Assembly (NCBI GenBank): GCA_932294295.1
Contig: OW028580.1
Coordinates: 11,561,374-11,625,373 of the forward strand
Source: Alitta virens
Lineage: Eukaryota; Annelida; Polychaeta; Phyllodocida; Nereididae
Direction of reading: 5' to 3'
DNA length: 64,000 nucleotides
Shown here: positions 23,036 to 34,712 of the stretch, piece by piece
Position numbering within the stretch: position 1 is the first letter of the stretch
How the letters are laid out: each line of letters starts with the position of its first letter
Notes under the pieces: generated by a model
Seen by the model: the letters and a program-made list of their open reading frames with translations, nothing else
The model's database searches: none
What the model was told of the DNA's origin: nothing
Made by a program: the position numbers and the translations under genes

Positions 23036-23330
23036 TACACATTATATTTGCAAGGGGCCCAACACTTTCATTTACAGAGCAGAACTCTAACACTAATTCA
23101 CTTACCCTAATGGAATTTCGTATTATTCTATATGGCCTAGTGGTGTCATTTGATAGTCACATTGACATATGTTGGCTATGTTTACAAAATTTGGAAAAAA
23201 TTGAAATAAATAAATGTTTTCGTTTCCGGAGCAGAACTCTGATTCTACTGCACCTACATGCTTAAAACTTTGTCACAATATTTAGAGTAAAATGAAAAAA
23301 AAAAAGACCTGGCATATTCCGTTTCCAGAG
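23036..23330 (-). repeat. interspersed repeat B, copy 1
   Basis: Shares phrases such as TCAATGTGACTATCAAA and GAGTTCTGCTCTGGAAA with 29820-30000, 30270-30430 and 34070-34230. This copy is in the opposite orientation. The copies translate to similar peptides (for example FDSHIDIC), but no protein family was recognised. Confidence 0.7.
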
Positions 23331-23697
23331 CAGGACCCACCCATTTATGTGGCATAACATTGTTGCTGAATTTCATACATATTCCTTAGGATCATTGCCA
23401 TATCCCATATATGACTATTTTGGACACAGAAATTATAATCTTAGTTGTAGATTAGTAAAAGGAACATATGCTATTGTGTTGATAATTCTAGCGAACTGAA
23501 TACTCCTTATTGTGCATAAAATCTTTGAAACAGAACAATTAAATGGCAGGAAAAGGATAGACAATACTTTTTATGCTCACTTGGCTTTACTCTGAACAGA
23601 ATGGATTGCTGTTAATATAGGGTTTTTGCATGTTATCTTCATAAGAAGTAAGATCTTTGTAGGACATAATGTCATGCGCACATAAAAAATAAGACCA
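23331..23697 (-). repeat. inverted duplication, left arm
   Basis: About 365 bp matching 28720-29070 in inverted orientation at roughly 85-90 per cent by eye. The match resumes at 25250-25396 against 28505-28640, showing that the LINE at 23698-25250 and the foldback element at 25400 lie inside or next to the arm. Confidence 0.75.
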
Positions 23698-23967
23698 CTA
23701 AGATAAGATAATCTTTATTGTCAAAATAAATATGAAATTTGTCTCGGGGAGAGCTTAATACATAAATAACAATACAACTTTCACACACACATACCATACA
23801 TCACACACACACAGTACAAGTATCACACAGACTCATTCAAAAAGCTGCATAATAACATACACACACACAAAATAAATAAATTTGACATGACATTCATAAT
23901 TATAGAAAAAGATTTCTTATACCTATTAATTGTACAGGGTACTGTAGGGCTAACCTTCTTCCAGATC

Positions 23968-24543
23968 TTAACAATGTATGGTAATTAAAGGGTGCAGTTT
24001 ATCATTCATAATCTTATCAACTAGTCTCCTAACATTTCCTTTGTAAAGTTCATCTATTGGTTTTATGTCTGCCTTTGATTTACCACATGTCTTAATAATA
24101 GTCTTTTTCAATTTAGCTTTATCTTGGCCCCTTAAAAAATCTAACCAAACAGTTAATAAAAAACAAAGAACAGATTCGATAACTGATTTGCAGAAAAGGG
24201 TGAGAATTTTACAGTCAACATTAATGTTTCTCATGATTCTTAAAAAGTGAACCTGTTGTACACATTAGTTGTACACTAGTTTAGTATTTGCTGAGCCAGA
24301 CAATTTATCATCAATTATAATTCCTAAGTATTTGTAGTCATGAACCCTTTCAACATCAATCATAAGTCTGTTACAATCAAAGCTTTTCCTCCGAAAATCA
24401 ATCACCATTTCTTTGGTCTTCTTTACATTGAGATTTAGAGAATTTTTATCACACCATGAGACAAATTCTTGACCTAAAAATTCACTTGAATTATCATCCT
24501 TGAATTTACCCAGAATCACTGTATAATCCGTGTATTTAATCAT
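23968..24543 (-). pseudogene. LINE reverse transcriptase C-terminal half
   Basis: Two open segments (24543-24265 and 24234-23968) carry the last palm strand, thumb and C-terminal part of the reverse transcriptase described for the enclosing LINE. They are separated by a frame break near 24250. The Asp pair of the YADD catalytic box is reduced to a single Asp (YTDY). Confidence 0.8.
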
Positions 24544-24770
24544 TTTACAGTTCTCAAATTTGTCATTAGTGTATCACGGGAAAAGGAAGGGGGAAAGTAC
24601 ACGTCCCTGAGGAGCACCAGTGTTGGTATTAATCATATCTGAACTATCCTTGAAGTATACATACTGACTTCTGTCTGATAGATAATTATGAAGCCCAAAA
24701 AAAGATTGCTATACACATGCATACCTATTAATTTTTCCATGAGCATATGCATCTGAATGGTGTTGAACGC

Positions 24771-24949
24771 TGTTAAATTCTCAGCCGTAGTCAAGAGAAA
24801 TCAGAAACACGTGCTTTTTCGACTGGAAGTGATCAAAATCTTTATTAATACAAAAGAACACCAGATGTCATGACAGTCAATTTCAACACACTCGCCACCT
24901 GGCATAAATTATATACATTACAACTTTGATCTATGCGATCACCTCAACT
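24771..24949 (-). mobile_element. 179-bp solo-LTR-like insertion
   Basis: The insertion is flanked by perfect 5-bp direct repeats AACGC (24766-24770 and 24950-24954). Removing it with one repeat brings the LINE reading frame back together exactly between VDFSNA and FNTIQ. On minus it starts AGTTGA (TGTTGA with one change), ends TTAACA, and holds an AATAAA at about 24845. These features fit a short solo LTR or a TRIM-type terminal repeat. No coding sequence. Confidence 0.7.
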
Positions 24950-25499
24950 AACGCATTACTAAAATCAACATACAATATTCTCACAAGTGAATTAGAAACC
25001 TCTAAATGACTACAGATATGTTGTAATAAGAGTTAGAGTTGCATCCTGCACATTCCTGCCTTCACAATAAGCAAACTGTAATGGATCATGATAGCCATCG
25101 ACATAATGCCAAAGATGTTTCTTAATAATATGCTTAAGGCATTTCATAATTACTGATGTTAGAGCTATAGGTCGAAGATCATTATTTACTTTCGGGGAAC
25201 TTAGTCTTGGGGACTGGAACTATATGTGACAGCTTCCACAGAGCAGGTTCTATACATTGGTAAAATAAACACAATTCTTGTTTATATAAAGAAAGTTGAT
25301 AAGTTCAATTCATTTTAATTTAACAAATTGTCTGAATATTACAATGTGGATGTTAATATCCAAGTACATTTTCATTAAAATAAGACAATGTAAGACTTAA
25401 GCCCCTTTCACACTTAGCCGGTTTTGCTGTAGTGAACCCGTAGTATTACATAACGGTTATGCAACAGCTTTTTTTGCCGGGTTGGCGATGGATTCTGGC

Positions 25500-25770
25500 A
25501 GCAAAAAGGGTTCTACGGATGACTCAGCGGGTTCTACGGATGACTCGGCGGGTTCTACGGATGACTCGGCGGGTTCTACGGATGACTCGGCGGGTTCTAC
25601 GGATGACTCGGCGGGTTCTACGGATGACTCGGGTCACTCGGCGGGTCACTCGGCGGGTCACACGGCGGGTCACTCAGCGGGTCAACGGTGGGTCACTCGG
25701 CGGGTCACTCAGCGGGTTACTCAGCGGGTCACTCAGCAGGTTCTATGGGTCACTCGGCGGGTTCTACGGG
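25500..25770. repeat. family-3 subterminal repeats, 21- and 12-bp phase
   Basis: Six to seven copies of a 21-bp unit (ACTCGGCGGGTTCTACGGATG) give way to ~12-bp GGTCACTCGGCG units. The long open frames here (STDDSAG repeats) are repeat artefacts. Counterparts lie at 27820-27900 and 32960-33070. Confidence 0.9.
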
Positions 25771-26254
25771 TCCTAGGAGTAAGCTGACGGGTAGAAGGAG
25801 TAATCCGCTGAGTTCCACGGGTGACTGCCGACTGCTACCAGCGTCAGCATCAGCGTAGGCAGTGAGGGGGATTGTATATAATTTAAAAGGCTGCTGCTCC
25901 CATAATATTAGTCCGATTTTCGTCAAATCAAGACTGAATTGTAGTATAGTTCATACTGATTCCATACGGATCGAAAATAGACCAAATATTAAGCGAGTAA
26001 TTGGTCTGAAAAGGCAGCTAGTTTGGCGGAGGCAAACAGTGGTGCTCCCGCACAAGTCCGCGCCCGGACTGTATTAAAGGCTGCTGTATTAAATGCTGCT
26101 CCCTTAATTTAATATTAGTCCGATTTTCGTCAAATAAATACTGGATTGTAGTATAGTTCATACTGATTCCATACGTGTTTTCAGATCGAAAATAGACCAA
26201 ATATTAAGCGAGATATTCTATATTATATAATAAGCATATAAATCTATCTGTCTC

Positions 26255-26415
26255 TCTAAACTATCTATCTACATATCTACATATCTACATATCTACATAT
26301 CTACGTATCTACATATCTACATATCTACATATCTACATATTTTCATACTTACATATCTATCTATCTATCTACATATCTATCTATCTACATATCTATGTAT
26401 CTAACTATCTACATT
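26255..26415. repeat. (CTACATAT)n / (CTAT)n microsatellite
   Basis: About 160 bp of CTACATAT octamers and CTAT tetramers inside the foldback element. Confidence 0.9.
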
Positions 26416-28299
26416 AAAGAACAGCGATTAAAGTTGGGGGCGTTAAACTATTATATAAATTCTACACATTTCCCTGAACAATTCAGTCTTTATTTGACGA
26501 AAATCGGACTAATATTAGGGGAGCAACAGCCTTTTAAAGTATATAAAAAATCAATAAAAAATTAAAATAAAACAATGATAACATTGTGAGACATGAGCTA
26601 TTATAACGTAAGTAATTCAATTCAATTAGCCAAATGTTAAGAAGTCCTTCACAAAGGTTAATTGTCATTAGTCAATTGTAATTAACCTGGATTACAGGTT
26701 TAATGTCATGTCCTATTCAATTCACAATTAAAAAGAAGCCACTTTGAACATCACACATATCTGAGTGTCAATTGTCATTTAGTATAACGGTCATAATGAA
26801 TTGTATATAGTCAGATTTTCGTCAAATAAAATTTATATGATAGATAAGGTGAGGACAATTAATGGAGTATACTAGGCAAAAACCAGAATATTCTTGTTAA
26901 TAAAGTTAGTAATACCTCATAGAGTATAGATATGTAGATATGTAGATAGACAGATAGTTATAAGATCTTCACCTAATAATACGTTACTATCAATAATTCA
27001 TTCAATCGTAATCAATAAAAAATGAAAATAAAACAATGATAGAAACTATCTATAGATAGATATACTCTAGTTAGAGTAATCATTTTAGATATTTATTTCA
27101 TTTTATATAAATTATTAATATTTCGTTCTTGTTGTTGTTTCTGAAAATAATCCAACTGGAATTAAAATTGATATTGCATGTTCCATCCATAATCAAAACA
27201 AATTATAGACAATCTCCCTCTTCAATATGCATAATAAAAAGGAATCAGTTGAAATTCAGAATTTCAATTAATGCTTGTGATCAATGATGAAAAAGCATGA
27301 TTTACCCCATTCTTTGTATCATTCAAAATACTAATAGCAATTGACATAACGGTCACGGCAGATTGCTATTACATATATAGGTTAATTGACTTTTACAAAA
27401 CCCATGGAAAAGTCCTTCCCAATTATTTGCTTATTATATAATATAGAATATCACACTGTATGGAATCAGTATGAACTATACTACAATCCAGTATTTATTT
27501 GACGAAAATCGGACTTATATTAGAGGAGCAGCAGCCTTTTAAAGAAGCGCTCAGCGCTGCCTGCATTGATACAGTCCGGGCGCAGACGCTTGAGGGAGCA
27601 CCAGTGTTTGACGCCTACCTGCCTTCTCAGACAAATATCTCACTTAATATTTGATCTATTTACGATCTGAAAACATGTATGGAATCAGTATGAACTATAC
27701 TACAATTCAGTCTTTATTTGACGAAACTCTGACTAGTATTAGAGGCGCAGCAGCCTTTGAAAGTATATAAATCCCCCCCCCCTCCCTGCCTACGCTGACG
27801 CTGGTAGCAAAAAGTCCAAAAAGCCGGCGGGTTACCCGTGGAAGCCGGCGGGTTACCCGTAGAACCCGGCGAGTCACCCGTAGAACCCCTGAACAAGCCG
27901 CCGGCTTTACTACGGGTAAAATTAGGGAATTACGGGTAACCCGCCGGCTTCCATGGGTAACCCACCGGCTTTCACGACTTTTCAGACACCTGGGAGTTTG
28001 CCACGGATGAGCCATGCAAGCATGGCTCTTCCGGCTACCGGGCCCGGGTTTCCAGGCTTGGCCACAAGTCCCAGGAGTCACCCGGCGGGTATCGCCGGGT
28101 ATCCACGGGTAGCCATCGGGTTGGAGCCGGGAAGCACGTTACGTCACCGTTATGTAATACTACGGGTTCACTACGGCAAAACCGGCTAAGTGTGAAAGGG
28201 GCTTAATTAATTTACTCATGTGCACAGAATTTTTTTTTTTAATTTATTCGTGCGCAAGGGAAGATTTTATTTTATTCTGCCATGTCCCCTTAGGGGCTC

Positions 28300-28510
28300 C
28301 GTAATAGTGTGTGCAATGAACTGAAACATTTGCCACTTGGCCTGCATAGCCTGTTACGCAATGCTAATTAGAGTCCAAGATGTCCTATTTTTTGAACTCT
28401 TGAATTTCTTCATTATATTCTGTTAAATGTGAAATAAAAATCTGATAAGGTCTCACTTTATTTGTGTAAAAAGTAAGGTCCGTATTAAGTTTTACTTTTG
28501 TCCACTAAGT
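28300..28510 (+). repeat. direct duplication, unit 1
   Basis: Matches 31205-31440 in the same orientation (shared GCCTGCATAGCCTG, CGCAATGCTAATTAGA and ACTTTTGTCC). In the second copy the foldback element sits exactly where unit 1 reads GTCCACTAAGTC. Confidence 0.75.
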
Positions 28511-28714
28511 CTTACATTGTCTTATTTTTTTTATGCAAACATACTTGGATAATAACATCCACATTGTAATATTCAGACAATTTGGTAAATAGAAATTATG
28601 AACTTTCTTTAAATACAAAAGAACTGCGTTTATTTTATTGCTCAATAGCCAATATCCTGATTGTTTTCTGGACATTGAAATTAAAAATATTGGTGTATAT
28701 TACTATATTAGTTG

Positions 28715-29105
28715 TCTTATTTATCATGTGCACATGATATTATAATGTCTTGCAAATATCTTACTTCTTATGAAGGTAAACCTGCAGGAACCCTGTATTA
28801 ACAGCAATCCATTCTGTTCAAGTGAGCATAAAAGGTATTGTCTATCCTTTACCTGCCATTTAATTGTTCTGTTTCAAAGATTTTATGCACATTAAGGAGT
28901 ATTCAGTTCACCAGTATTATCAACACAATAGCATGTTCCCTTAAATAATCTATAACTAAGATTATCATTTATATGTCCAAAATAGTCATATATGGGATAT
29001 GACAATGATCCTAAGGAATATATATGAAATTCAGCAACAATGTCCCTACAAACATTTTTATATTTGTATGATATTATGTCAATATTAGTAGTGCCACATA
29101 AAGAT
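28715..29105 (+). repeat. inverted duplication, right arm
   Basis: Inverse match of 23331-23697. Both arms read in one frame as IVAEFH-YSLGSL-YPIYDYFGH, but no protein family was recognised and a short minus-strand frame (28892-29122) has no splice context. Confidence 0.75.
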
Positions 29106-29815
29106 GTTTGATATAATTTCATACAAAATGAACCTTCAAGGTTTTTATTTACTTGTATTTAAATAAATAAAGTCTAAATACAAATAAATACAAATCTTAA
29201 AAGTTTATTTTGTATGGAATGATACTCAACACACCCATTTTAATGCCTTCATAAGTCCAAATATTTTTTGCTGGGTTGCTGATATGCATTAAATCTATGG
29301 CATTTAAACTAGTATTTATAACCAAACACTTTACCGGTGTATATGAAGAAAACCATAATAAGTATTGGAGTCAAGTGAAAGTAATATAGATCATTATGCA
29401 ACTAATTATTATGAAATTGCTAATTATAAACAAAAACTGTTGAATGGGTTGAGCTTGGCAATACTTTTATCAAATATTCAATAACTGCATGCACATTAAT
29501 TGTACAACATTTACGGCTGTCATTGCTAAGTATGGGATGCTAAGGAATATGAAGGAAGCAACACAATTTTTAGCATTTTTTCCAGATTTGCCATTATTAT
29601 GAAAAAAAGAAGGATAAAACAAATGTCAAAATGAAGCTTAAAAGTGAAAGTTCTATAATCTAGGATCATAAGGCCATTGATATGAGGGTTTGAAAGAGTA
29701 ACAAATTTTCATATTTTCCTTATTATATAAAATTATCGGTCATGAATAGTCATGAAACCCCAAAAAGGTATCTCTAAACTATTTTAGACATATTCTTATT
29801 AAGTTTTGTATGCAT
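29106..29815. other. spacer, no gene seen
   Basis: AT-rich DNA present only in the right arm. No recognised motif. Confidence 0.45.
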
Positions 29816-30480
29816 GTAGGTACAGTAATGTGTGAGTCCTGCTCTGGAAACGGAAAGTTTTATGTTTTTTCTTAATTTTTCTCTAAATATTTAAAACACA
29901 ACTGAGATTTGTCAATGTGACTATCAAAATGCACAGCTAAGCTATATAGAGTAATAACACATAAAATGTTGTTCAGGTAAGTGCATTAATGCTAGAGTTA
30001 TGCTCCGGAAACACAATTTAACTCAATTTGTAGCACTATTTTTTCAATTTTCCATTATTATGTAATCAGCATGAAATGAATATCAAAATGAAGTTTGAAA
30101 AGTGAAAATACTAAAATTTTGATATGTTATTGATACAGTTTCATTCATGTAAGGTAAATAATGTCTTTAGTATGGAGGTTTGAAATTGTAGGAATTGTCC
30201 CAATTTTGCCCTAATTTTGAAAATTATATAGTATTTACAGCCATGAGACCCCAAAAGGCACAACTACACTATTTTAGACATTATGACAAAGTTGTAAACA
30301 TGTAGGTGCAGTAGTGTCAAGAGTTCTGCTCTGGAAATGAAAAAACAGTGACTTTGGTTTTTTCCCCAATTTTGTAAAACATGGCTTACATACGTCAATG
30401 TGACTATCACAAGGCACCACTAGACCAAATGATGCCTGTGTGCTATGTGGGATTCGCTGAGGGTTTAGCTGCAGCACAGC
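29816..30480 (+). repeat. interspersed repeat B, two copies in tandem
   Basis: Two copies (about 29820-30050 and 30240-30430) of the sequence described at 23036-23330, containing GTCCTGCTCTGGAAACGG or GTTCTGCTCTGGAAATGA and TCAATGTGACTATCA. They are separated by AT-rich DNA. Confidence 0.7.
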
Positions 30481-30808
30481 CTATGTTTAATAGACCTGTA
30501 TGAATACTTTAAAATTGGGACAAATCCAAGCTTCACTCCATTTCATATCATATATCATATAGCAGCTATAGCCTTTAAAGTGACTTGCACTCAGAATACT
30601 ATTTTTTATAACAGAGAAGAAACAAAATTCAGCGACATCAGTAAACTTGAATGATTTTGACAAAAACTGAAGGTAGAAGTATTACACAGAACTAATAGAT
30701 TTGGGAATTAAACTCCAGAGACTGCCTGAAGTTTAGTGTTTGAGCCTATGAAATATGTTGTAAAATAATGATGTTGCTATATATGACGTCATCAAATCAA
30801 GTTCTCAC

Positions 30809-31011
30809 CTGGACGTATGGAGGAAATTGAAATATCGAAAGCAGTGTTTTCTCTGAGCCTTACAGTTTGTCTAGTTCGGTCAAAATCGGCTTCCACAAAG
30901 TATTCCAAGCACAAGACATCTCTGTTGCCAGGCATCCATAGTGAGCCATCATCATTTGCCCTTTTCACCACCAACGCCCATTTTCTCCTGAGCTTTGGAT
31001 TCTTCTGAAAG
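30809..31011 (-). pseudogene. THAP domain exon (C-terminal half of the zinc finger)
   Basis: A 203-bp segment bounded on minus by an acceptor (TTTGGAACAG) and a donor (CCAG|GTGAGAAC), phase 2 in and phase 1 out. It encodes NPKLRRKWALVVKR, LWMPGNRDVLCLEYF and DFDRTRQTVRLRENTAF, the second half of a THAP domain with its conserved Trp, Pro and DFDRT block. The usual LCxxHF motif reads LCLEYF, so the fourth zinc ligand (His) is Tyr. That suggests decay or loss of zinc binding. A matching first exon should lie to the right on minus, but none was seen. Confidence 0.75.
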
Positions 31012-31204
31012 CTGTTCCAAAAACAGGACAAATCAGCTGACATGAAAAATTTGTACTTTATGAACAAATCAAGAACTTATTTCAAATGTGTATATTTATT
31101 AGGGTGGAAATATCAATGATCCTTGGAGCTTTTGGGGGTGGCGAGTAACTCAGTTTTGCAGGCAATGCAAATGCTGCAAATGTTTGTACTTCTTGAGTGT
31201 TTAT

Positions 31205-31441
31205 ATAGTGTGTGCGATTAACCGAAAAGATTGCCACTTAGCCTGCATAGCCTGATACGCAATGCTAATTAGAATCCAAGATTTCCTATTTTTTTAACTT
31301 TTTGAATTTCTTTATTTGTTCATTTACATTCTGACAAGTGTGAAATATTACAGTTTTCCGTGGATAATTACAAAGTCTGATAAAGTCTTACTTTATTATT
31401 GTAAAAAATAAGGCCTGTATTAATTCTTACTTTTGTCCCTA
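31205..31441 (+). repeat. direct duplication, unit 2
   Basis: Same sequence as 28300-28510, truncated at its right by the second foldback element. Confidence 0.75.
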
Positions 31442-31442
31442 A

Positions 31443-33182
31443 AGCCCCTTTCACACTAAGCCGGTTTTGCCGTAGTGAACCCATTTTCAAAATTTCCAAA
31501 AATTCCAAAAAGCCGGTGGATTACTCGTGGAAGCTGTCGAGAACCCGGCGAGTTATCCGCCCCTAATTTTACCCATAGTAAACCCGGCGGTTTACTAGGA
31601 GTAAGCCGACGGGTAGTAGGAGTAACTCGACGGCTTCCAGGAGTAACCCGCCGAGTTGTAGGAGTAACCCGCCGACTGCTACCAGTGTCAGCGTAGGCAG
31701 GGGGAAGGGTTGTATATACTTTAAAAGGCTGCTGCTCCCCTAATATTAGTCCGATTTTCGTCAAATAAAGACTGAGGTGTAGTATAGTTTACCAAATATT
31801 AGGCGATATATTCGTCTGAAAAGGCAGGTAGGCTTCAAACACTGGTGCTCCCTCAAGCGTCCGCGCCCGGACTGTATCAATGCAGGCAGCGCTGAGCGCT
31901 TCTTTAAAAGGCTGCTGCTCCTCTAATATAAGTCCGATTTTCGTCAAATAAATACTGGATTGTAGTAAAGTTCATACTGATTCCATACAGCGTGATATTC
32001 TATATTATATAATAAGCAAATAATTGGGAAGGACTTTTCCATGGGTTTTGTAAAAGTCAATTAACCTATATATGTAATAGCAATCTGCCGTGACCGTTAT
32101 GTCAATTGCTATTAGTATTTTGAATGATACAAAGAATGGGGTAAATCATGCTTTTTCATCATTGATCACAAGCATTAATTGAAATTCTGAATTTCAACTG
32201 ATTCCTGTTTATTATGCATATTGAAGAGGGAGATTGTCTATAATTTGTTTTGATCATGGATGGAACATGCAATATCAATTTTAATTCCAGTTGGATTATT
32301 TTCAGAAACAACAACAAGAACGAAATATTAATAATTTATATAAAATGAAATAAATATCTAAAATGATTACTCTAACTAGAGTATATCTGTCTATAGATAG
32401 TTTCTATCATTGTTTTATTTTCATTTTTTATTGATTACGATTCAATGAATTATTGATAGTAACATATTATTAGGTGAAGATCTTATAACTATCTGTCTAT
32501 CTACATATCTACATATCTATACTCTATGAGGTATTACTAACTTTATTAACAAGAATATTCTTGTTATTGCCTAGTATACTCCATTAATTGTCCTCACCTT
32601 ATCTATTATATAAATTCTATTTGACGAAAATCAGACTATATACAATGTATGTAGATATGTAGATAGATAGTTTAGAGAGACAGATAGATTTATATGCTAA
32701 TTATATAATATAGAATATCTTCCTTAATATTTGGTATATTTTCGATCCACGTTTGGAATCAGTATGAACTATACTAAAATTCAGTCTTATTTGACGAAAA
32801 TTGGACTTATATTATGGGAGCAGCAGCCTTTTAAAGTATATACAACCCCCCCCCCCCCTCCCTGCCTACGCTGATGCTGACACTGGTAGCAGCCGGCGAG
32901 TCACCCGTGGAACTCGGCGGATTACTCCTACTACCCGTCGGCTTACTCCTAGGACCCGTAGTAGAACCCATCAAGTGACCCATAAAACCTGCCAAGTGAC
33001 CCGTAGAACCCGCCGAGTGACCTGTAGAACCCGCCGAGTCACCCGTAGAACCCGCCGAGTCACCCATAGAACCTTTTTGCCGCCAGAATCCATCACCAGC
33101 CCGTCAAAAAAAAAGCTGTTGCATAACTGTTATGTAATACTAAGGGTTCACTACGGCAAAACTGGCTAAGTGTGAAAGGGGC
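31443..33182. mobile_element. long foldback Harbinger-type element (family 3), copy 2
   Basis: 1.74 kb with ends AGCCCCTTTCACACTAAGCC ... GGCTAAGTGTGAAAGGGGCT. Inverted arms 31443-31995 and 32690-33182 hold the same GTCCGATTTTCGTCAAAT units as copy 1, and the 32000-32620 core matches 26820-27460 inverted. No gene. It is a shorter sibling of 25400-28203. Confidence 0.8.
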
Positions 33183-33189
33183 TTTATAA

Positions 33190-33330
33190 GTCGTGCACAG
33201 GACAAACATTTAGTGCACACAAAAATATTTTTTTGGTTTAATTAACTAGTGCACACGAGAAAATTAAGTTGTGCGCACGAGAAACATTTGCGTGAGCACG
33301 AGAAACGGGTGCACACTTCTATCACTATCT
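33190..33330. repeat. GTGCACACGAGAAA-type repeats
   Basis: About four imperfect ~30-35-bp units with GTGCACACGAGAAA. Further units, partly inverted, lie at 33945-34040, and there is a related stretch at 28215-28260. Confidence 0.6.
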
Positions 33331-33667
33331 TTTTATCTAGGCCTAATAGTTTTTCTTTTATTAGGTGTTAAAAATGCTGTTCCATTCAATAGCCTCTGTA
33401 GTGAAGTGCACTCAGTGACCCCAGCCAATAAGAACATATGTCAGAAAAATCATTAGATAAATCTTGATTGCAAAAATGTACTGTGTTGTGTTTCAGCAAC
33501 TAAAAGTGCAAGAAAGATGGGGTAGTACAAAATTACATGTTCTCCCAAAAGATGGCAATCTTGTATAATTATGTACATGTATTTGTACTTTTGCTCTGTA
33601 AATTCATATATAATATCATTTACATACATGTAGTCCCATATAAACAAGCATACATACTTTTACACAA

Positions 33668-33705
<38 letters not shown>

Positions 33706-33790
33706 GGATTGATGGATATATTGATAGATTGATGGATATATTGATAGATTGATAGATTGATAGGTATTGATTGACCAATTGATATAACAT
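33668..33790. repeat. (GATA)n / (GATT)n microsatellite
   Basis: Pure GATA for about 40 bp, then GATGGATATATT and GATAGATT variants. Confidence 0.9.
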
Positions 33791-34069
33791 CTACATGTGT
33801 GATTGATTGATTGTTTATTGACCAATTGATATACCATATGTGTGATTGTTTGATTTGTTCATTGCAGTTTACTGCAGGGACTATTTTTCATTGCAAGGAA
33901 CTGCATTTTTAACTTGATCACAAATGCAGAACTACCCAGATAGGATTTGTGCACACAAAATGATTCTCGTGTGCAAACAAATTTTTTTTATTCTTTAATT
34001 GACTCGTACGTACGGAAAAATTATATTTTTTGTACACTATTTCACTATATAAACACTCCAGAAATACAA

Positions 34070-34232
34070 TTTTTCCCAATTTTGTAAAACATAGCTGAGA
34101 TATGTCAGTGTGGCTATCAAAAGGCACCCCATTTAGAGTGTTACGGTATACAATTTCATTAGGGTAAGTGCATTAGTGTTCAGCTGTAGAAACGAAAGTG
34201 TGTGTTAGAGTTCTGCTCTGGAAATGAAAGTG
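34070..34232 (+). repeat. interspersed repeat B, copy 4
   Basis: Carries CAATTTTGTAAAACATAGCT, TCAGTGTGGCTATCAAAAGG and GTTCTGCTCTGGAAATGAAA as in the other copies. Confidence 0.65.
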
Positions 34233-34305
34233 GGGGCTCCTGGCAGCGGCTTCGGGGTCTATTTGTAACTTAGTTGCTATGGAAGAAACGGTGCTTCTGG
34301 GCATC

Positions 34306-34548
34306 TCAGTCCTCCTTGCTGGTCTTTTCCATGATTTTTACTTTGGGTTTGGAGCCATATGATGATCTGCTTTCTACATCACTGTATATTTTTTTATTAC
34401 CATCTTCTAAATCTAATATCTCATTTAAATTAGGAGAAAGTGGCCTGTCAGTGCACCCATAGAATCGTGAAGCATTGTTTATTGAATACAAAGCCTTAAA
34501 AAAGGAAGAGAGATGTTGAAATCTGGAAAATAACAACATATTTGCCAC
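34306..34548 (-). other. unidentified short open frame
   Basis: 80 codons from ATG to stop on minus (contains SPNLNEILDLEDGNKK and a Lys-rich end). No family was recognised and no convincing splice sites flank it. It could be an exon of a gene disrupted by the surrounding repeats, or chance. Confidence 0.2.
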
Positions 34549-34712
34549 TTTGTATGAATACTTTTGTCCAGGTGCAACAACACATAAATTCCTTTAGTAC
34601 ATAATGGTGAAGGCTTATCCATCATAACTTAGTGCCAATATAAATACATTATCAGGAATCAGCTTGTTTTTTCTACTGGAACATCAAGTGGAACAGGAAC
34701 AGGATAAGGTGA

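Larger units (their letters stand above)
23698..25255 (-). mobile_element. CR1/Rex1-like LINE fragment
   Basis: A 5'-truncated non-LTR retrotransposon on minus. In reading order: finger/palm sequence with RPIALTS and QFAYCEGRNVQDATLTL (25215-25040), VDFSNA (about 24965) interrupted by a 179-bp insertion, FNTIQMHMLMEKL (24770-24720), GAPQGRVLSPFLF (24615-24577), a decayed YADD box read as YTDYTVILG (24530), NVKKTKEMVIDFRR (24435-24390), and the thumb/C-terminal SVIESVLCFLLTVW (24190-24145). The 3' end has CAATAAAGATTATCTTATC at 23728-23705. Several frameshifts and stops; inactive. Confidence 0.85.
25400..28203. mobile_element. long foldback Harbinger-type element (family 3), copy 1
   Basis: Inverted ends start AGCCCCTTTCACACTTAGCC, flanked by TTA/TAA within TTAA on both sides. 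The element is one large imperfect palindrome: 25400-26230 pairs with 27430-28203. Each arm itself contains a direct duplication of a ~180-bp unit (GTCCGATTTTCGTCAAAT ... GATTCCATAC). No transposase. The core (26400-27430) is AT-rich and is shared, in inverse orientation, with copy 2 at 32000-32620. A transcript would fold into a long hairpin. Confidence 0.8.

Noticed and set aside
25459..25787. Open frames of about 100 codons with STDDSAG-type repeats
   Set aside because: They come from 21-bp and 12-bp DNA repeats in the foldback element, and more than one frame is open. No promoter, start context or relatives.
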